NCBI GenBank assembly: GCA_003254885.1
Contig: QANT01008475.1
Span: forward strand, 31,260-95,259
Direction of reading: 5' to 3'
Source of the DNA: Purshia tridentata
Lineage: Eukaryota > Streptophyta > Magnoliopsida > Rosales > Rosaceae
DNA length: 64,000 nucleotides
Shown: positions 1-13,194 of the stretch, one piece after another
Layout of the letters: each line of letters opens with the position of its first letter
Position numbering within the stretch: position 1 is the stretch's first letter
Position numbers and translations under genes: made by a program
The notes under the pieces: model-generated
The model's input: the letters and a program-made list of their open reading frames with translations, nothing else
Database searches by the model: none
Told to the model about the DNA's origin: nothing

Positions 1-13
1 AATGGGGCGTCCC

Positions 14-2143
14 TCAGTCTCTAAATTTGGCTGGTACTGTTGCTTCTGTAAAATATTCCTTCCTGACAGTCTCTACAGAGCAAAACCTCACCTTCAAGAG
101 ACAACTTCTTAAAATGAAATGGAAGTAGACAGAAAACAACATCAAACAATGAAATCGCAAATTTCAGGTTCTACATCAAGTTGTTATCTGCCGATGTGAT
201 AGCAAAGCAATGCCATATAAATCTCAGAAATGAAAGGGAAAAATTATGATTGACCGTAAAAAGGAACAATATAATATGAAATATTCATCTAGGATGGTAA
301 TACATACCACCGAAGCATAGGACTTTAACAAGGGTTTGGCAAGCTGCCAAATTGGCTTGAATATAAATGGAGCTTCCACAAAGAGGACTTGCCCCAATCG
401 CTTTGGATAATAATAGTAGAATACATCAAACTGCAACAGATAAAGAATCAACTCACAATGAGCATTATACAGGTCAATGATATATTGTAATGTTGCAAGC
501 ATGCCAAGCAACAGAAACAGAATTTGATTAGCAAGCAGCAACAGAAAAACTAGTTACAACCACGTATTTGAAGGAAATTAGCAGCTAGCTTGTAAACTAT
601 ACCAAAAATGTTATGAACTTTAAATCCGAATTCTCTGTACCAAAGCCTTGTAGATCAAAGATACCAAGTATTTCTTCTTTCCCTTCTGGAAGGGAACTCA
701 ATGCCTTCTCAATCAAAAACACGCAGAGCTTCTCATTCTCAGCAGGATCATGCACCTGTGGCACATTTTTGCAGAGTTACCAATTTAACATTAAAAATTC
801 GATCTAAGCTAAAGAAGCAAAAATTGTTCATAGTATTCAAAAGGGTTAAGAAGTTAAACACTCCCTTGCTGACTAAGATTGGTATGTAGTACCTCATGAA
901 TATTAAGATTATATGATATGCAAGAACAGCAGTCATTCATGCATAGACACATTTTAAGCAGTCTCCAAATAGGGTGATCCATAAAAGAGCTATATGATAT
1001 TGAAGTGGACATAGCCAAAAGAATCAAACTTACAGCAGGAAAATGCTTGGAAGCATCCACTATGAGAACTGGTCTATCATTAACATCAAGAAAGTCATGC
1101 ACATAAGCCTTTCCAGTTTCAGCTATACTCTTCACTGACTCTTGAGACAATTCGGACACTCCAAATTCTTCACGCCATTTCTATTACAGGATAAGGGAAA
1201 TACTAAAAACTAAAAATCTTTAGTACGTTAACCGTTTCTTCTTCTTTTTTCCCCGACGAAAAATGAAAAAACAAAAGACATAAGCTTTCCAATGTCAAGT
1301 GCAAGTGAGTGAAGTAACACATTATAACACAGAGCCCTCAACTTGTTTATGGCTAATCCAGCCAGCTAAGATGGCCCTAAGCCCCTAAAACCCATAATAT
1401 GAATCATGGATTGATGCTAACATTTTTTAACGTAATTGACAACTAGAACATTATCACATATTATCACACATTATCCTCATCTTTCCAAATACCATCTCTC
1501 TGAGAGACAAGTAAAACATGAGTGAGTCTTGGAAAGCAAGATTGTGCAAGTGGAGGATACAATTGCTCTAGTCAATTTTTCAACAGTGTCTTGGACCGAG
1601 AACTTGCGGTCCTTGAGAAACCAAAGGATCATGTCCTCATCATCTCTTCCATTTTTGCCTGCAGGAAGACTTTGATGGCCTTTTTCGAGCTTCTCCTTCA
1701 CTTCCAAAACTAGCTGCAAATTTTCAAAGCACAGACTATCACAAAACCCACCAAAGTGTTTATTAGCCAAGCAAACTACAATGTGAGCTAGACAATATAC
1801 CTCACTAGTCTAATATCTATTCTCATAAATAAATAAAAAATCTTTTTAAAAAAGGAAGATTAAGAAATATAAAGTTTCATAGTGTTTCTCAAAATGTGGA
1901 CTAAAAATATTCATAAAAAGATTATAATTTATATTTTTTCTTGTCATTTTCCCATAAATTTCCGAGAACCCAAACAGAGGCAGAGCTAGTGGTACTGGTG
2001 GGTGTACCTACCTTGCGAGATTCGTTGGGGTCTAAGCGGCAGCTCCGAACTGAGAAGCTACGAGCTGGGGAGGGTTTAATTTTAGAGGAGTAATTTGAAG
2101 GACGAGGAAGGTGACGAAGAGGATTACCTATACGGAGCTCCAT
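14..2143 (-). CDS. Sec14-like CRAL-TRIO domain protein, probably plastid-targeted
   Basis: Six exons join in frame to 261 residues: 2143-2012, 1713-1561, 1180-1034, 755-603, 430-308 and 91-14. All introns have GT-AG ends. Residues 1-44 are Ser/Arg/Pro-rich with few acidic residues, like a chloroplast transit peptide. The CRAL-TRIO N-terminal helix region follows (about 45-100, including [12 protein letters not shown]), then the lipid-binding fold (about 105-255) with IFDLQGFG and [13 protein letters not shown], typical of Sec14 proteins. Sec14 proteins bind phosphatidylinositol or other small lipids and move them between membranes. The short length and single domain match the small plant type (At5g63060 from memory) rather than the Sec14-nodulin or GOLD types (patellins). 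The start is the first ATG of the open frame, and the stop lies 14 bases from the window edge. The family call is secure; plastid location is inferred from composition. Confidence 0.9.
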
Positions 2144-3645
2144 TTCTGATCAACTGCAACAAAACCGCTGCTTTCAATCGCGGTTTTCCGTAGGCGTGAG
2201 GAGGACGATGAGCGTGTGCAGTCATAACTCATAAGCAGCTCAACTGTCCTAGTGACGCCACGTGGGCGACACGTGCGGTTGTGTTATCCTTTTTCTTTGG
2301 GTATGGACTCTGCAACTTTACAAATTGCTATGGAAGTTTTTTCCACCTGTTTTTTCTTTTTTCCAATTAAAAAGAGAGTTATTTTTTTGGTATTGGACAA
2401 TTTTACTTTTAATTAAAAATAGTTTTAAATATATATATTTTTAACATTTCTCATCTCTTTCCTTTTTCGTTCTTTGATTACAATACAAAAAAAAATAAAA
2501 ATTTATAAAATGGTAATTTTCAATTAAGAAATAGTTGTATAGTAATTTTAGATTTGTAGGTCATTTAAGACAAAGAAATCCTTGAAGAATGCATGCCTTT
2601 GTTGTTGTTGTTGTTTTTTTTTTTTTTTTTCATAAAAACCCTTACAACAATGGTGATGACATCTCAGATTTGGAAGGAGCAAATAATTTCAATAATAAAG
2701 ACAATCAACTATTACAATAGAATGCGAGAAATGAGAGAGCGTTTGAAGGTTTATTACTGTTTTTCATTTGCATGGGAGAAAACTTCATTTTTATAGTCCT
2801 CAGATTTGGCTATATACTTGATTACTTTAACTTATACATTGGCATTTATCTTTGTTCAGGGCTAGTATTCCTTCAGTTGTTTAATCAATACCGAACCTGT
2901 TATCAACTGCCGAGGCAGTTAATGGGGTTTCAGGCATTATCCAATTTAGTCAATAACCAACCGGGTCATGAAATCGGGCTCTGGGCCTCAATATATCACC
3001 AGCTCAAGGCTAAATTGCATCCAGGCCCAATAAGTATTATAGTTTAATTATAATGGCCCATCAACCTGTATGCGTATATTCAATAAGTTTAATCATTAGA
3101 CTCTATGCACATTACCACTGAATAAGTTTTTAAAGTAGTCACTAAGCCATTGCCATCACTTTCTAATGATTTTTTTTTTTCACTCTTTTCATGTGTGTGC
3201 ATGGCATGTGGAATTTCCACTCCTCTTTGTCTCTGTTTCCACAATGGAAATCATTGCTTGGAAAAATGATACATTTTGCAACTGAGGTTGGCCCTTGTGC
3301 CACTAACACACTTTTTCTTAGATATTTTCTAGCAAGAATGAAAATTCTAGATTGAGTGGGTGCATAAATAAATAATATATTGGAATGCTATCATTTTTGT
3401 TGAATGAGGTGTTCATTTGGAGAAAATGCAATTTTGAATGAATTCAACTAAAGAAAAACGTGCTTTGTTTGGGATGATGATGATGATGATAATATCCCTA
3501 ATATATTACTTGTTCAACATAGTTGCAAGCTCATAAGATTCTGCCTACGTTTTGTGATACTCATACAACTATATTGTATACTAGCACATATATATTAAGC
3601 ATTCAAACCATCTCTCACAGTCCATACTCTGGATGTTCGTTTAAG

Positions 3646-3684
<39 letters not shown>

Positions 3685-3737
3685 ATTATAATAATGGTCG
3701 AAGAACTTTCCCTTTTGAAAAATATACAACTGACTTG
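2144..3737. other. Intergenic, 1.6 kb, no gene recognised
   Basis: This is upstream of the Sec14-like gene and downstream of the UBX gene. It holds a poly-T run near 2614-2630 and AT-rich sequence. A (TA)n/(GA)n microsatellite lies at 3648-3684. Open frames here show no recognisable domain. Confidence 0.6.
3648..3684. repeat. (TA)n followed by (GA)n microsatellite
   Basis: About 13 TA units are followed by five GA units, just past the 3' end of the UBX gene. Confidence 0.9.
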
Positions 3738-4315
3738 TCACATAAGTTCAAGAAAGAGGCTTCCTCTTGGATGCAGACCAGCATCCTTGAGTGTCATCCC
3801 CATCTGATCAACCCCATATACTCTTCTTGGGAAACTTGATATAAGCCTATAGTTTCCTAAACCAGGTAGGCCTAATGAATCAATGTATCTGTAAATTGAC
3901 TGCACTTTGTCTGTGCATAAGAAGCATGGCTCTCTTCTTTCGCCATTCGGAAACCTTATCAGTATCTGAAACACCAATTAAACAACCTTATTAGAAATCT
4001 AATCACTCCTTTTTAAACTCAAAATGGTAATAATTTTGGTTCCGCAAGCATATATACCTGTGCAGCCTGAGGATCCTTCCCCCTATTTGCAACTTCCTTG
4101 TATTGAGTTTCTCTGGTAGTAGAAGCTTGAATGATTTTGCCATGCTGTTTTTTCGTAGAATGATTTTGAGGCTTTTCATAATTTGCTTTATTAGGGGCTT
4201 CTAGTGGTTTCTGAACTCTATCTGCTGAGGGTAAATTCTTTAGTTTCTCTTTTTCCTATAAATGGGGACAAGAATGTTAGTTCATTGTCAGCTTTCTGCC
4301 ACACTAGGAAGTCTT

Positions 4316-4351
<36 letters not shown>

Positions 4352-5660
4352 ATATATGGAAATGTTATCTTGCCAGATAGTCTAACAACATAACTGTGAA
4401 TCTCCACCACTGATTAGGTTGATTGAGAAATGAATGCATGGTATAGAATCACAGTCTGGCAAGAGAACATTATTCTATACATATAGGTGCCAACCTTGTC
4501 TATCTGTAGAGCTGCAAGATATGCTGCATCTTGTTCTTCTCTTAGACGACGGTCTGCTATTATCTGTTCTGCCTGCTTGGCCCTTGAACTGCGGAAAGCC
4601 AGCCCTTGTTCCTCCACAGTCCTCTGCAGAATCCCCACCATCTCAGTTGGGGAAATTGGCCCTTCCATCTGATCATGGACAAAGCAGAGAATAAGAAAGT
4701 TCAAGTATCCTTATCATTAGTGTTGGTTACTATTAGCAGATAATGGGGCTCATGCCATGGCTGTGCCATAGTGGCACTGCACATAATTCAATTAGCCTTA
4801 AGGCTTAAAAAGAGACCACATCACAACCTGTGATAGATCCATTTCACAAAAACAACAATAATGATGATGATGAATGACTTTATCATTCAATGTGTAGTCT
4901 AGAATTACGAAAACTTTTCCTAAAATTTAGTCACCAAATTATGTGGTATATGACTTACTACTGTTTTACTTGTTAGAAGTAAATAAGGTTCAGAGTGAGT
5001 CCTGATACGGACAAATCAAATATTGCCACATTGTTTGGGATTTGTTTTGGTGCCCCTAGCATTACTCAGGTACTAAAATAGTTTCAAGTTTCACCGAACC
5101 TGCCGCAACACTGCTATGCTGTCACCAGGAGCAGGAGCTATGACAGCACAGAATGGAAAGCAAGCTGGACGCAGTGTTGCAGCCATTTGTAGACCTTCCC
5201 CTCTATCTGCAAGTGCTCCCCAGGAAACAAAGTTAGCATCAATAAATTGCACCACCAGCTCTGAAGACAGGGTCTCCTTACAGAAAGAGGGTGTGAAGGG
5301 GTGTTCTGGTGAGTGCAAATACATGAACAAGAACTTGTGTTCATCCTCTGCAATCTTCAAGGCCTCCGTAAAATGGCAGGCATAAAAGAATGGATGCATG
5401 GAACCATATTGCTGCTCAAAGCTGGGTAGAAAAGCCGATGCTTCTGGAACAAATAGGGGTTCTTCTGGATGCTGCAGTTGAAAGTTTGACGGTAGAGTTT
5501 GAGTTCTTCTTCCTCCTATCCCTATGAGGTCTCTACCATGACCCATTGCTCTTGAAAATCCTCCTATAAGGCTTCTGGGAAGGCTTACCATCCGGCGAAC
5601 AATCCCATTGCAAGAGGCCTCTCCTGCTGATCTCATGCTTTCCCTCATTGCCGACGACAT
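3738..5660 (-). CDS. UAS-UBX domain protein (plant PUX/FAF-like CDC48 adaptor)
   Basis: Four exons join in frame to 386 residues: 5660-5100, 4668-4495, 4255-4058 and 3965-3738. The order is a basic N-terminus (about 1-65), a thioredoxin-like UAS domain (about 70-187, with KFLFMYLHSPEHP), a charged segment with RAKQAEQIIADRRLREEQ (188-245), a Lys-rich linker (246-311), and a C-terminal UBX domain (312-386, with ILIRFPNGERREPC and a SSFPRRVYG loop). UBX domains dock on the N domain of CDC48/p97. UAS-UBX proteins of the FAF2/PUX10 type recruit CDC48 to ER or lipid-droplet clients. Plant PUX10 normally has an N-terminal UBA and a hydrophobic hairpin. Here no UBA is visible, and the VSLPRSLIGG stretch is a weak hairpin candidate at best. 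A CDC48 gene lies 14 kb away, which is probably coincidence. The family call is good; the PUX number is not claimed. Confidence 0.88.
4321..4348. repeat. (TA)14 microsatellite in a UBX-gene intron
   Basis: A pure TA run lies inside the intron between exons 2 and 3 of the UBX gene. Confidence 0.9.
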
Positions 5661-8600
5661 AGTTAATTATCAACACTAATAGTCTAATACACTATCCCCA
5701 GAAAATTGGAAACATAAAAACAAAAACAAGTCTTGAAGTTGCTCTTTGCTTATTAGAGTGACGGTGAACTAATGAACTTGGTTCAAATTATGACTTTGTA
5801 GTACCAAATGAGATATATGGTTTATCAAATTAACTATAAAGCAGCAGTCAACTTCATAGTTCCTTTATTTGATGAAAGTTTTGTTGAGATAAAAAGAGCA
5901 TTATGGAAGAATGGGAAGATGCCTCTTCTTTTTTTTAGCTTCTACAAAGATGGAAGGAGATGATGCTTTGCTTGTGAACCAATCCACCGATATATGTGGA
6001 AGAGATGCATGTAATATGGAGCATCAAGATAGAAACAGATTGTGGGGGACAGAACTTTCATCCATCATTCCAAAGTCCCAAGAATTCATGCTCTTTGCAT
6101 ATGCCCAGTTCATTAATTCTGACCATTTTGAAGGACAATACAAATTGATTTGCTTGTTTAAGAATCTGTTCTTCTTTATGCCTGTTGTTTTCAGTAGGAT
6201 GAAAACAATGTTTAAAAAGTTGATACATGGATGGAGGTATTCATCAGAAAATGTACATTGGACTTGGGAGTAAACAGAAGTGTCTAAACTTGGAAAAATG
6301 GAAATTGGACCAGAATTTTGGAATAAACGGAATAAAGTTAAAGTGAGTATTCTTGTGTAAAACAGAATAGCAAATTTGATTTTCACACATGCCTTTAATT
6401 AGTCAATAAGGCACTACTTGGACCCATATCTTCAAGATATCCCTTTTCCTAAGTATCATTATTACTTCTCTAGAATGTCATGTTTAGAGACCAAAGTAAT
6501 GAAAGTGGTTCTGGTACTAGTTCATTGAGCATGTTTCAGACCAGTTTTCTCTGAAGAATTCAAAGCAGGTCTTTCATTTCTTTCAGAGGAAATCATGATG
6601 TCAAGAAGCCTTTTTGACCTCCAAACCACAAACCTCAGTTTTTATTAGAAAAAGTTAAAAAATTGAAAATGAAAAAAAAACAAAAACCAAATTGNAAAAA
6701 AAAAAAAAAAAAAAAAAACCAAATTGAATTCTAACATTTTGTGGGAGCTTGGTGGCCACCCATGTGATTGTGATAATACCTCCATGTTTAAAATTTCATT
6801 ATACCTTTGAAGGTTTTAAAGTAGTGCCTTTTGAAAAAGCCACATTATTTATGTCCAGCTTTTCTTGCGTAGTGTAAAAGAACTATTAATAGAAAAAGTT
6901 AAAAAATTGAAAATGAAAAAAAAACAAAAACCAAATTGAATTCTAACATTTTGTGGGAGCTTGGTGGCTACCCATGTGATTGTGATAATACCTCCATGTA
7001 TAAAATTTCATTATACCTTTGAAGGTTTTAAAGTAGTGCCTTTTGAAAAAGGCACATTATTTATTTCCAGCTTTTCTTGCGTAGTGTAAAAGAACTATTA
7101 CTCCTATACGAAGATAACATCACATGGTCTCCACATCCCATATCAGATGTGAGTCATATATATGACCCATCACCATCCTTCATCCTTCAAAGTAGGCACT
7201 ACGGAATAGTGGACTATAGCTCTAACCTATACTCTGCAGGCCAACACACTTTTAAGACAAGATACACATGCTTTGTATACGAGCATCACATTCCCACTCT
7301 TCTCCAGTGCTTGTACCACTATATCTCCTGGTCTATAAATGGACTGTCTTATGATGACTGCACAAGATTTTGGTCAAGGATTTGGGTGCATTTGCAAATG
7401 GGTTTCTAATTTTTTCTTCCCATTTAAAATTTAATAAGGATTAATGCTTATAATTTCAAGGAAAAGGAACTGGGGAATCACAACTCTGGTGCAAGATTAT
7501 TACAGTTAATGCTATCCATTAATATCGCACCTGCAAATGCATTCCTAATCATTGGACTATTATGAATTTATATATTATGCTATTTACTCATTCTTTTAAA
7601 ATGGTTTTACAATTCACAAGAGAATCTACCAGCTGGGGGTGCTTCAGCTTCAAGCCTTCAAACAATAAACTGCAGATAATAATGGAGACATTGAGTAAAA
7701 TTAATATCAGACTATGTCACAGTCATCACCAACATATTAAGAGTTAGAGCAATCCCAGAGTAGTCATTAGTCGCCTCCAACAAAAATTAGTCATCCAGTC
7801 CTTTTTATTTTCCATCTATTTAATTGGATAATTTTTGCTTTTGCAAGTTGGCTCTCCCTTTCAAAAAGCATGGCAATGGCAGCCTTTCAGCAATTCAAGT
7901 AACATAGTTTTAAATAGTTTATGCCATGAAATGACATTGACTTTATGTACATATCATATCACTAACACAAATTTTGAGAATATAATCTATGCTAAGTTCT
8001 TAGTTAACTTCAAAGTTCAAAAATGTATATATTCACATCAGAATGTATTCATTTTTTCTTTTTCTAGATTATTGTGGGGTTGGAATGATGGAATCTATTC
8101 TCTCTCGGACCAACTTTACAAAAGGGGCATGGTTTCCACTGGAAGAAACTTAATAATCTCAATGTGGGTGTTGCTTTTAGTGAGCGTGGCTTAGTGTGGA
8201 CCAATGATTCTTCAACTGGTTGCTGCAGAAGTTGTTGGGAGTGTGAGTGGGGGGTCTTTTGTGAAAAGAAGAGAGAATTAAAGAATACTTATTAGCAAAC
8301 AGAGACGGGCTGGGGGGTATTTGAAAGTGGCAAGCACCATTGCCCAGAACCCTAAAAAGAGGACCAGGGGCACCAGGGTTAGGGCCCATACCTTTGTGCC
8401 TCCCACAAACTACTGCCAACCAAGCCACAGTCCACAGGAATTACAAGGTTACTAGGTACGAATCTTTTAACTTCATTTTAATCCCTAATGACAATTTTTA
8501 ATGGACAAATGATAAGGTTAAGATTCGACCTCTATACCACTCAAGTCTATGATCAAAGGTTTTGAACGTTAAACAATCATTGGTCCTAAAAAAATATATA

Positions 8601-10557
8601 TCAAACTTACAAAGAAAAGTTGTCATGTCTGATCTCTCTTACAACCCAAGAACATTTTCATTCCTGTTGTTTGAAATTTTAATTATTCAGAAATAGGACA
8701 GAAAATATGGCCTTTTGAATCTCTCTAATCAAATTAAAGCAACCAATCTCCTCAGAATTTGCATGCATTTGATCAAATACTAGTGTTTTGAACTTGTGAC
8801 TAAAAATATAAACCAATGATACGTATAACACATTAGAGTGTGGTATATACAATTATACATCATCAACACCTGGCCTATCTACGCTGGCCCTGAAACTACT
8901 TTTTTGGATATTTTGTTTTTCTTTTTCGGGCTCTTATTATATTATTGGTGAGTGTGTTGTGGCATCAAACTAGTAAAGCTATTACTAATTTTGGAGATTA
9001 GGGTCAATCATCAAGCTTGAGGCTGCTGGTTACACTATCAATTCCAACAGTGATTATCTGTCTACTGCTGTCTCTTGAAGGCTGGGTTTACAAATTGTCG
9101 GCATATGGGGCTTTGAGCCTTTGACATGCTTGACCTTTGGCGTCACCTACCAATGATCGTGACATCAATGCTCAGATTGGACCCACGTAATCAATATGCT
9201 CCCCCTACGGCACCGTTTGGTAAACATTGTAATAAATTTGACATTTTTCTGGTTGGAAGTGATTCGTGAAAGACAGGCGACAGCTAAGTGGCTAAACATG
9301 GTGATTAACTGATAACTTATGTTAAATTCTTCAAATTAATCACAATTTTCTTGTTTAAGCAGAAATGTTTTAACAAGGGTTGTCACAGTTTTCTATTTTC
9401 CCAGTTTTTTTTATTTTCTATTTTATCAATTGGTAGATAGCATTGACTTTTTCATTTTTGGCTAAATTGCATCGCATTGACCATCTAATAAACAAAACAG
9501 AAGGCACACTAATTTACCAAATTAAATGTTGAGAGCACAATGAGGCACATGCTGCAGGCCTTTTTATTTATTTTTGGTCTTCTAAATTTCATTTCAAAGA
9601 ATCATTTTACAGTGACCATTTTTTTCTTCTTCCTTTGGATAAGTATTACAGGAATCTTTTGATTACCAACAAGTCTATATAGTCAAAAGGAGTAACTTTT
9701 ATCATCATGATCATCTATTCATCTCTCATTTTGATGTATAAGATCATCAATGCATGTGGCCCTCCAAAATGTAAGGCTGTGCAGCACAACTGTTCCACTT
9801 CATAGTGGTAACTGGTAACAGCATTAGGACATCAATTTTATGTATTCAATATTGTACAAAGCCATGGATACATAAAAGAAGAATAGAAATAATGAGGGCG
9901 GACAGATGCTGAGAATGCCAAAATGGAAAAATGAAGTGGACTAATCCTTCACAGAATCCATAGGCATTGGCTTAGCCCCCAAGTAGTATTTTGTATACAG
10001 TATCCTGAAGTTCCCATCTCTCTCTCTCTCTCTCCCTCTATGTGAAAGAAATTAAAAATTATTTTGACCACACACAACCCCTAAAGATTTAAACTTGTGA
10101 GGTACAGCCCCACCTATCCAGGTCTATTTTATTAAACTCGTGCCTGAATTTTCTTGGGGTGTCAGAACAGAAAACCAAGGCCCTAGAATCTCTCTCTCTT
10201 TGTGCGTTTGAGAGTGAGAGTGAGAGCTAGAGAGAGAGAGAGAGAGGGCTCAGAGAGAGTTGTTTATATGTTGTTGGAAATGGTGAGGCAAGAGATCAAA
10301 TAAGCGCTTGTTGGTCATCTTAATTTGAATGGTGCCTTCTGTTTTGTAACGACATGAAGGGAGATTCAGTAGACTCATTTCCATGGAGGACAAAACAGAG
10401 GAATGAACCATGTTGTGCAATTCAGCACACAAGAAGACAACACCAATGCATACAAACACATACTGTTGTACCAAAACAAACAACAACTCCGCTCAAACAA
10501 CATTCCTCTAAACTAGCTCTTCCTACTTACCACTCAACCACTTTCTCATTCGTTCCC
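5661..10557. other. Intergenic, 4.9 kb, no supported gene
   Basis: Open frames at 5911-6273 (+), 7077-7409 (+) and 8177-8428 (-) have no recognised domain and no convincing splice context. The stretch contains the 6646-7100 tandem duplication, a sequence starting TTAGAGCAATCCCAG at 7745 that resembles MITE ends, and (TC)n and (GA)n runs at about 10018-10035 and 10228-10246. The last few hundred bases are probably the promoter and 5' leader of the neprosin-domain gene. Confidence 0.55.
6646..7100. repeat. Direct tandem duplication, ~211-243 bp units, with one ambiguous base
   Basis: Copy 1 (6646-6888) and copy 2 (6890-7100) are almost identical, with only a few substitutions. Copy 1 carries an extra segment: a repeated ACCAAATTG separated by a single N at 6695 and about 24 A. 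The N shows an unresolved call next to a homopolymer. The length of copy 1 is therefore uncertain. Confidence 0.9.
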
Positions 10558-13194
10558 ATGCTTCTTGTTCTCTTATTCCTTGTTGCTTCTTCTTTGTTCA
10601 CCCCTGCCATTGCCTCGGATTCCGGCCACCGCCGCCTGCCGCCGGCCAATCAGACTTTTCGGGCTGGTTCAGAGCTACAAAAGCTGAGGAGGGTCAGCTC
10701 ATATTTAAGAAAGATCAACAAGCCTGCAGTCAAGACCATTCAGGCATTTTCCTTTTGTCTTTTTTATTGTGAATTCTATGTGAAACTCCATTTTCTTGTC
10801 GTCTTTTTGAGATTTATTGATTTTGGTTCTTTGCAGAGTCCTGATGGTGATGAGATAGATTGTGTTTTAGCTCATCTCCAACCAGCTTTTGACCATCCTG
10901 AGCTTAAAGGACACAAACCATTGGTATTAATTTCACTACATGTTCCTTACTTGAGAAAGAACATTACTTTCTTGTTTTCTTCATCCTAAATTGTACACCT
11001 TTTCAATTTTGGGATGATTAATAAGTAAGTTTATAATTAAGGAGCTAATTAGGACAGTGATTTAATTTACAGGATCCACCAGAGAGGCCCAAAGGCCACA
11101 ACAACACAGAGATAGTGGCAGAGAGTTATCAGCTATGGTCAGACTCGGGTGAATCATGCCCAGAAGGAACAGTTCCAATCAGGAGGACCCCAGACAAAGA
11201 CATTTTAAGAGCAAGTTCCATTGGAAGATTTGGAAGAAAGCCAAGAAGAAGAGTGAGGAGAGACTCAACAGGCAGTGGTCATGAGGTTAGTCTTTCATGA
11301 CAAAGTGAAAAATGGTTCCTATAATGCAGTAGTCAATGACTAATTACTTAATTGGCTTCTCTTTGTATAATTGAATGTGTGTTTTTGTTGGATTTTTCAC
11401 AGCATGCAGTTGTGTTTGTGAATGGAGATCAGTACTTTGGAGCAAAGGCCAGCATAAATGTGTGGGCCCCTCGAGTGACTGATCAATATGAGTTTAGCTT
11501 ATCACAGATATGGGTCATCTCTGGTTCATTTGGCAATGATCTAAATACCATTGAAGCTGGATGGCAGGCATGTCTTTTACTTTTATTATTTTGACTTTTC
11601 AAAAAGATCAGAGTTTCTTCCTCGGAATGGAACCCATATATGATTTTTGATTTCATTTTCATCTTCTTCTTTTTTTAATTTCTTTTTTCAGGTTAGCCCA
11701 GAGTTATATGGAGACAACTACCCCAGATTCTTTACATATTGGACAGTAAGTTTTATCTAGAACATTGTTTATCTGCTGTCCAGAGATTAAAAAATAAATT
11801 AATATGAGGAAATAAAATACAAGATGAGGTGCTAATTGGTGATGCTTTTTAATTAATTTTCAGACAGATGCATATCAAGCCACTGGATGCTACAACTTGC
11901 TTTGCTCTGGCTTTGTCCAAACTAATAACAGGATTGCCATTGGAGCTGCAATCTCTCCAAGGTCCTCTTACAATGGCAGACAATTTGACATTGGCTTAAT
12001 GGTTTGGAAGGTGAGTTTTACTAAACATTCAATTAATTATTAATATTTAAAGCCAAAAGCAACAAATTGATGAGTAACAAACATTGGAATAAATCATTTA
12101 AGACAAAACCAATATCATGAAAATTTATCAGTATGCTAATCTGAGGCTTAAGGTTGTTTTTTTTTTTATGAAATAACGTTGTTTGTTTTGCCACCTTGGA
12201 CAAAATCCCTTTGGAAGATCATCATCCAACCCACAACTAAACGAAAATATGCTATTCCTAAATATTGTGCGGCACATCTGGTAATAAACAAAGTGGCCAA
12301 ACATACCTTTCTTAATTGACAAATTTCTTTTTGATTTTTTCCTTAATTTTATTATTAAAGACTGAGATTCTTTTCACTGTCCTATGGCACCAGATGCGTC
12401 AACTTCGCTTACTTCTTTAATAAAGCATTTCTATTATTTTATTAACTTGTTTTGTTTGACTCCACTTGGGGAGCTTTTGTACGAGCCAAATATACAGTTC
12501 CCTTCCTACATTTTCTCTTTCTTCTTCGTTCAAATGCATGAATGATTGTGAAACAGATAATAAGACAATAAACACCACCATGTAAGGGAAAACTCATCAT
12601 TATGCAGTCAAAAAACATTACAAGACATATCACCCAATTGATTACAACCATGTTCTAAGAGATGATATGAACACTGTAGGACTTACAAACAAATCTAACA
12701 ATGAATAAACTAGGAATTTATATGTCATACAATGATTGTATAGTTTTAAACAAAGTTTAATTGTTTCGTCCAAACACAAAAAAGTTTAATTGTAACATGT
12801 AATTATGTTTTTGTAGGATCCAAAGCATGGACATTGGTGGCTAGAATTTGGGTCTGGCCTACTAGTTGGGTACTGGCCAGCATTCTTGTTTAGTCACCTA
12901 AGGAGCCATGCAAGCATGGTACAGTTTGGAGGAGAAATTGTAAATAGCAGATCAAGGGGGTATCACACATCAACACAAATGGGTAGTGGCCAGTTTGCAG
13001 AAGCAGGATTTGGAAAAGCATCTTATTTCAGAAATTTGCAAGTAGTGGATTGGGATAATAATCTACTTCCTCTTACAAACCTTCACCTCCTGGCTGATCA
13101 TCCTAATTGTTATGATATAAAACAAGGAAGAAATAATGTTTGGGGAACTTACTTTTACTATGGAGGTCCTGGAAGGAATGTTAGGTGTCCATGA
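10558..13194 (+). CDS. Neprosin-domain (DUF239, with N-terminal activation region) secreted protein
   Basis: Seven exons join in frame to 409 residues: 10558-10743, 10837-10923, 11073-11285, 11403-11567, 11692-11745, 11864-12010 and 12817-13194. Residues 1-20 form a signal peptide (MLLVLLFLVASSLF...). The N-terminal activation region follows, with KTIQ-SPDGDEIDCV and DPPERPKG. The neprosin catalytic-type domain runs from about 160 to the end, with NVWAP, ISGSFGNDLNTIEAGWQ, YGDNYPRFF, GCYNLLCSGFVQ and GGEIVNSR. Neprosin of pitcher plants is a glutamic endopeptidase cutting after proline; most plant relatives are uncharacterised secreted or wall proteins. The 10744 and 11568 introns seem to begin with GC. 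An in-frame ATG at 10354 in better context would add 68 hydrophilic residues before the signal peptide; 10558 is preferred because the signal peptide then starts the protein. Confidence 0.88.

Noticed and set aside
5911-6273. 120-codon open frame on the plus strand
   Set aside because: No recognised domain, AT-rich composition, no matching exon around it and a similar-sized frame on the opposite strand.
7077-7409. 110-codon open frame
   Set aside because: It does not begin with ATG, no family resemblance was seen, and it starts inside the tandem duplication.
8075-8110. TCTCGGACCA similar to the start of miR166
   Set aside because: Only about ten bases match, the rest of the mature sequence differs, and no hairpin partner was found.
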